Source: Zoogloea sp. LCSB751
GTDB lineage: Bacteria; Pseudomonadota; Gammaproteobacteria; Burkholderiales; Rhodocyclaceae
DNA: 64,000 nucleotides
Direction of reading: 5' to 3'
Assembly (NCBI RefSeq): GCF_002028455.1
Contig: NZ_MWUM01000001.1
Span: 186,001-250,000 of the forward strand
Under the pieces are notes generated by a model. It was not told the origin of the DNA. It did no database searches and saw only the letters and a list, made by a program, of their open reading frames with translations. The first letter of the stretch is position 1, and every line of letters begins with the position of its first letter. A program made the position numbers and the translations under genes. This document shows, piece after piece, positions 59,636-64,000 of the stretch.

Positions 59636-59650
59636 AGAACAAAATGTTCT
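59636..59650. promoter_or_regulatory. Palindromic operator between LysR and MFS genes
   Basis: AGAACA-AAA-TGTTCT, a perfect 6-bp inverted repeat, with AA.../TT flanks extending it. It lies 18 bp upstream of the LysR ATG and about 70 bp before the MFS ATG; a probable LysR binding site, possibly autoregulatory. Confidence 0.5.
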
Positions 59651-59720
59651 TAATAAATCATTTGATGAGATAGTTTAGCCTGTTTATCGTGTCTGCTCCA
59701 ACCACAAGGAGGCCGCTGCG

Positions 59721-60935
59721 ATGAACGAACACAGTTCTGCCGCCGAACGTTTCCGCGTGCTCGGCGCCGGCATCTTCAGCCTGGTGCTGGCGCTGGGCGT
59801 CGCCCGTTTCGCGTATACCCCGCTGCTGCCGCTGATGCAGCAACAGGCCGGCCTCGGTGTGGCCGAAGGCGGCCTGCTGGCGGCGGTCAATTACGCCGGC
59901 TACCTGAGCGGCGCGCTGCTGGCGTCGCTGATCGGCGATCTGGTCGTGAAGGACCGCCTGTACCGCATCGGCATGGTGCTGGCGGTGGCGAGTACCGCGG
60001 TGATGGGCCTCAGTACCGACCCGCTGGTGTGGGCGCTGTCGCGCTTCGTCGCCGGCCTGGCCAGCGCCGCCGGCATGCTGTTCGGCACGGGGCTGATCCT
60101 CAACTGGCTGATCCGCCACAATCACCGCAGCGAGCTGGGCATCCATTTCGCCGGTATCGGCATCGGCATCACCGCCTGCGCGGCGGCGGTCGCGCTGATG
60201 AGCCAGTGGCTGGACTGGCGCCAGCAGTGGTTCGCGTTGACCGTCTTCGGCGCCGTGCTGCTGGTGCCGGCACTGCGCTGGCTGCCGTCGCCGGGGCGCA
60301 ACCCGGCCAGCCACGGTGCGGCGCAGATGGCGGACCGGCCGCCGACGGCGGGCTTCCTGCGCCTGTTCATGGCGGCCTATTTCTGTGCCGGCATCGGCTA
60401 CGTGGTTAGCGCGACCTTCATCGTCGCTATCGTGGACCGCCTGCCCGGCCTGGCCGGCAAGGGTTCGCTGGTGTTCCTGGCGATCGGCGTGGCGGCGGCA
60501 CCGGCCTGCATCCTGTGGGATCTGGTGGCACGCCGGACGGGCGAGCTGAATGCGCTGATCGCAGCGGCACTGCTGCAGATCGTCGGTATCGTGCTGCCGG
60601 TCGCGGCGGACGGGCTGGCCGCTGCGCTCGTCGGGGCGCTGCTGTTCGGCGCCACCTTCATCGGCATGGTGAGCCTGGTGCTGACGATGGCTGGACGCTA
60701 CTACCCGACCCGTCCGGCCAAGATGATGGGCAAGATGACCCTCTCCTACGGCGCGGCCCAGATCCTCGGCCCGGCGATGACCGGCTGGCTGGCCACGGCC
60801 GTCGGCAGCTACGCGGCGGGTCTGTACCTGGCGGCAGCGGTGATGGCGGTGGGCACGTTGTTGCTGGTGCTTTTGCGCAGCCTTGAAAAGCGGCAGATCT
60901 CTGCCGCCGGTCTGGTGCCCTGTCCGCAGGGCTGA
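59721..60935 (+). CDS. YbfB/YjiJ family MFS transporter
   Basis: A 404-residue major facilitator with about 12 helices. The start (GAGIFSLVLALGVARFAYTPLLPLMQQQAGLGVAEGGLLAAVNYAGYLSGALLASLI) is the hallmark of the YbfB/YjiJ family, of unknown export or uptake role. ARFAYTPLLP is the conserved first-helix motif. ATG at 59721 with AAGGAGG near 59709. Divergent from its likely LysR regulator. Followed by a long inverted-repeat terminator. Confidence 0.92.
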   Translation: MNEHSSAAERFRVLGAGIFSLVLALGVARFAYTPLLPLMQQQAGLGVAEGGLLAAVNYAGYLSGALLASLIGDLVVKDRLYRIGMVLAVASTAVMGLSTDPLVWALSRFVAGLASAAGMLFGTGLILNWLIRHNHRSELGIHFAGIGIGITACAAAVALMSQWLDWRQQWFALTVFGAVLLVPALRWLPSPGRNPASHGAAQMADRPPTAGFLRLFMAAYFCAGIGYVVSATFIVAIVDRLPGLAGKGSLVFLAIGVAAAPACILWDLVARRTGELNALIAAALLQIVGIVLPVAADGLAAALVGALLFGATFIGMVSLVLTMAGRYYPTRPAKMMGKMTLSYGAAQILGPAMTGWLATAVGSYAAGLYLAAAVMAVGTLLLVLLRSLEKRQISAAGLVPCPQG

Positions 60936-60959
60936 GCGGTCGCACCGCCGCCACTCGAG

Positions 60960-61014
60960 CCCCTTCAAGACAAAGGCCCTGCCGGATTCCGGCAGGGCCT
61001 TTGTCTTGAAGGGG
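60960..61014. terminator. Bidirectional terminator, 26-bp perfect inverted repeat
   Basis: Arms 60960-60985 and 60989-61014 are perfectly complementary around ATT. Core AAGGCCCTGCCGG pairs with its complement; A-rich and T-rich base regions give CTTTGTCTT after the GC hairpin in either direction. It separates the convergent MFS and BON-domain genes. Confidence 0.85.
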
Positions 61015-61026
61015 GAAACGGTCGGC

Positions 61027-62327
<1,301 letters not shown>

Positions 62328-62705
62328 TTACAAACCGACCAGCACGTCCACGCGCAGGCGCTTCCAGGGATTGGGATCCTTGGTCAGCTTGCCGATGCGG
62401 CCGCCGATAGCAGTGCCGCGGTCCATCTCCTCGGCCACCGCCCGGTTGTCGCTGCGCGGCAGGTAGCCGAGCTTCTGGTCACGCCATTCGACGCGCACCG
62501 CGAAGGGATCGTGGGGGTTGTCGGGTTCGCGCACCAGCGTCAGCGCGTCGCCCTCGTGCATCTCGTCCCACAGGATCTTGCCGCCGTAATACTGGAAGCC
62601 GGCCAGCGGCGAACTCTGCACCAGGATGCGCACGCGCTGGGCCGTTGCCGGCGCGAGCATGCCGGCACCGAGCAGCAGGGCCAGCAGGAGGCGCTCAATA
62701 CGCAT
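62328..62705 (-). CDS. Exported HIRAN-domain protein
   Basis: A 125-residue protein with a signal peptide (residues 1-22, ending APATA) and a single HIRAN domain ([38 protein letters not shown]). HIRAN domains bind 3' ends of DNA in SWI/SNF and helicase proteins; a stand-alone exported form is of unknown function. The ATG at 62705 overlaps the end of yraN by 11 bp, so the two are coupled. It interrupts the yraN-diaA order known from E. coli. Confidence 0.82.
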   Translation of the reverse strand: MRIERLLLALLLGAGMLAPATAQRVRILVQSSPLAGFQYYGGKILWDEMHEGDALTLVREPDNPHDPFAVRVEWRDQKLGYLPRSDNRAVAEEMDRGTAIGGRIGKLTKDPNPWKRLRVDVLVGL

Positions 62706-63063
62706 CGAAGGCGCCCCTGATCCATTCGATGCCGTCGCTGTCGAGGCGTTCGAGCAGCACCGCGTCGAAACGGCACGGCTGGTTGGCGTAACGCCGGCCC
62801 GCGCCATACAGCCAGAAGCGGGCGGCGAGGATCACGCGCTGGCGCTTGGCGGCGGTGATGCTCGCCGCCGCGCCGCCGAAGCGGCTGTTGCTGCGCAGGC
62901 GCACCTCGACGAAGACCAGGCTGCCACGGTCGATGGCGATCAGGTCCACCTCGCCGCCACGGCAGCGCACGTTGCGGGCCAGGATCGTCAGCCCGTGTCT
63001 TTCCAGGTGGGCGGCGGCCAGCGCCTCGGCCGCCGCACCGCGGCGCAGGTGTTCGGCTTGCAT
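62695..63063 (-). CDS. yraN: YraN family (UPF0102) endonuclease-fold protein
   Basis: A 122-residue protein: [57 protein letters not shown] carries the Glu/Asp and E-x-R of the restriction-endonuclease-like fold. Function unknown; linked to DNA repair or recombination by structure. The ATG at 63063 begins MQAEHLRRG. Divergent from rsmI (56 bp), exactly the E. coli arrangement. Confidence 0.93.
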   Translation of the reverse strand: MQAEHLRRGAAAEALAAAHLERHGLTILARNVRCRGGEVDLIAIDRGSLVFVEVRLRSNSRFGGAAASITAAKRQRVILAARFWLYGAGRRYANQPCRFDAVLLERLDSDGIEWIRGAFDAY

Positions 63064-63119
63064 CGGCGGGGTGGCGCGCCCACAATCTGCGTCCCCCGCC
63101 TCCTGTCCCCGCTCCTGCC

Positions 63120-63998
63120 ATGCATCCTGCCCTTTCCGACGCATCGTCCGCCTCCCCACTGAATAAGACGTCGTCATTGTATGTGGTGGCCACGCCTTTG
63201 GGTAACCTGCAGGACATGAGCCTGCGCGCGCTGGCCGTGCTGAAGGCGGTGGATGCGGTTGCCGCCGAGGACACCCGCCATAGCCAGCGCCTGCTCGATG
63301 CCTTCGACATCCGGACGCGGCTGGTTGCGCTGCACGAGCACAACGAGCAGGAGGCCGCCGGGCTGGTGATCCGCATGCTGGAGGAGGGCAAGCAGGTGGC
63401 GCTGATCACCGACGCCGGCACGCCGGCGGTGTCCGATCCCGGTGCACGGGCGGTGGCGCGGGTGCAGGACGCCGGCTTTCCGGTGGTGCCGGTGCCGGGC
63501 GCCTGTGCGGCCATTGCTGCCTTGTCGGCATCCGGGCTGGCCGACGGGCATTTCCATTTCCACGGCTTCCTGCCGACCAAGTCGGCGGCCCGCAAGAGCG
63601 CGCTGGACGCCCTGCGCGGCGTGCCGGGCACGCTGGTGTTCTACGAGGCACCGCACCGCATCGCCGAGACGCTGGACGATCTGGCGGCGACGCTGGAGCC
63701 GACGCGCCAGATCGTCGTCGCCCGCGAACTGACCAAGATGTTCGAGCAGATCGTGCGCATGCCGCTGGCCGACGCGCCGGCCTGGCTGGCGGCCGACGCC
63801 AACCGTGCCCGCGGCGAGTTCGTGCTGCTGGTGTCGGCGGCGCCGGCCAGCGAGGGCCTGTCGCCGGAGGCCGAGCGGGTGCTGGGCCTGTTGCTCGCCG
63901 AGCTGCCGGTGAAGCAGGCCGCCAAGCTGGCCGCGGCGATCACCGGGGCATCGAAGAACGCGCTGTACGAGCGGGCGCTGGAACTGCGCGACAGCTGA
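63120..63998 (+). CDS. rsmI: 16S rRNA 2'-O-methyltransferase RsmI
   Basis: A 292-residue SAM-dependent enzyme that methylates the 2'-OH of C1402 in 16S rRNA. TATPLGN-like [45 protein letters not shown] (SAM site), [16 protein letters not shown] and [11 protein letters not shown] are conserved blocks of the family (YraL). The C-terminal residues complete a HTH-like end. The gene is whole and stops at 63998. In many beta- and gammaproteobacteria rnpB follows; here the window ends. Confidence 0.96.
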   Translation: MHPALSDASSASPLNKTSSLYVVATPLGNLQDMSLRALAVLKAVDAVAAEDTRHSQRLLDAFDIRTRLVALHEHNEQEAAGLVIRMLEEGKQVALITDAGTPAVSDPGARAVARVQDAGFPVVPVPGACAAIAALSASGLADGHFHFHGFLPTKSAARKSALDALRGVPGTLVFYEAPHRIAETLDDLAATLEPTRQIVVARELTKMFEQIVRMPLADAPAWLAADANRARGEFVLLVSAAPASEGLSPEAERVLGLLLAELPVKQAAKLAAAITGASKNALYERALELRDS

Positions 63999-64000
63999 GC

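Overview
The window is a GC-rich chromosome segment with dense, short-spaced genes. It looks like a betaproteobacterium of the Rhodocyclaceae type (Azospira/Dechlorosoma-like). That placement is an inference from gene content: PEP-CTERM surface proteins with a PrsT-like TPR protein, a quinohemoprotein alcohol dehydrogenase, a ModE-controlled molybdate locus and Kup. I see no rRNA, tRNA, insertion sequence, prophage or CRISPR array.

Layout. 0-5 kb: a TauE/SafE exporter divergent from a CysB-type regulator, a PEP-CTERM protein on the minus strand, and a KefB/C-type antiporter. 5.0-5.3 kb: a 21-bp tandem repeat between convergent genes. 5.3-9.5 kb: gltIJKL-type glutamate/aspartate ABC operon ending in an L-asparaginase. 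9.6-17.5 kb: a second-type FtsH, the PrsT-like TPR protein, a second PEP-CTERM protein and RhlE. Both PEP-CTERM genes have a -24/-12 (sigma-54) promoter.

17.7-31.6 kb is the most distinctive region. Two divergent clusters each begin with a TonB-dependent receptor followed by a periplasmic binding protein; one also has a di-heme oxidoreductase. They lead into a molbindin gene divergent from modE-modABC. Inverted repeats with the 9-6-9 layout of ModE operators sit before both receptors, before modE, and at one orphan site. I read this as a ModE-controlled oxyanion or metal-acquisition island with outer-membrane receptors. fdhD (41.3 kb) also belongs to molybdenum enzyme biology.

31.6-38.5 kb: alcohol oxidation module (quinohemoprotein ADH, outer-membrane protein, aldehyde dehydrogenase) with a sigma-54 promoter, divergent from an AcoR-like activator. 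38.5-48.8 kb: a chemoreceptor with a FliA-type promoter, spermidine synthase-like protein, FdhD, a PAS protein with a degenerate GGDEF domain, GluQ-RS with a possible leader ORF, secreted glutathione peroxidase, a short-chain dehydrogenase, and a DUF2917 protein divergent from a MocR regulator.

48.8-64 kb: Kup, an NhaD/ArsB-type transporter, a cyclic-nucleotide phosphodiesterase/5'-nucleotidase with a Sel1 protein, a three-gene signalling operon (heme sensor, Ser/Thr kinase-cyclase fusion, PPC protein), a LysR/MFS pair, and the conserved envelope/replication block dolP-like, diaA, HIRAN, yraN, rsmI.
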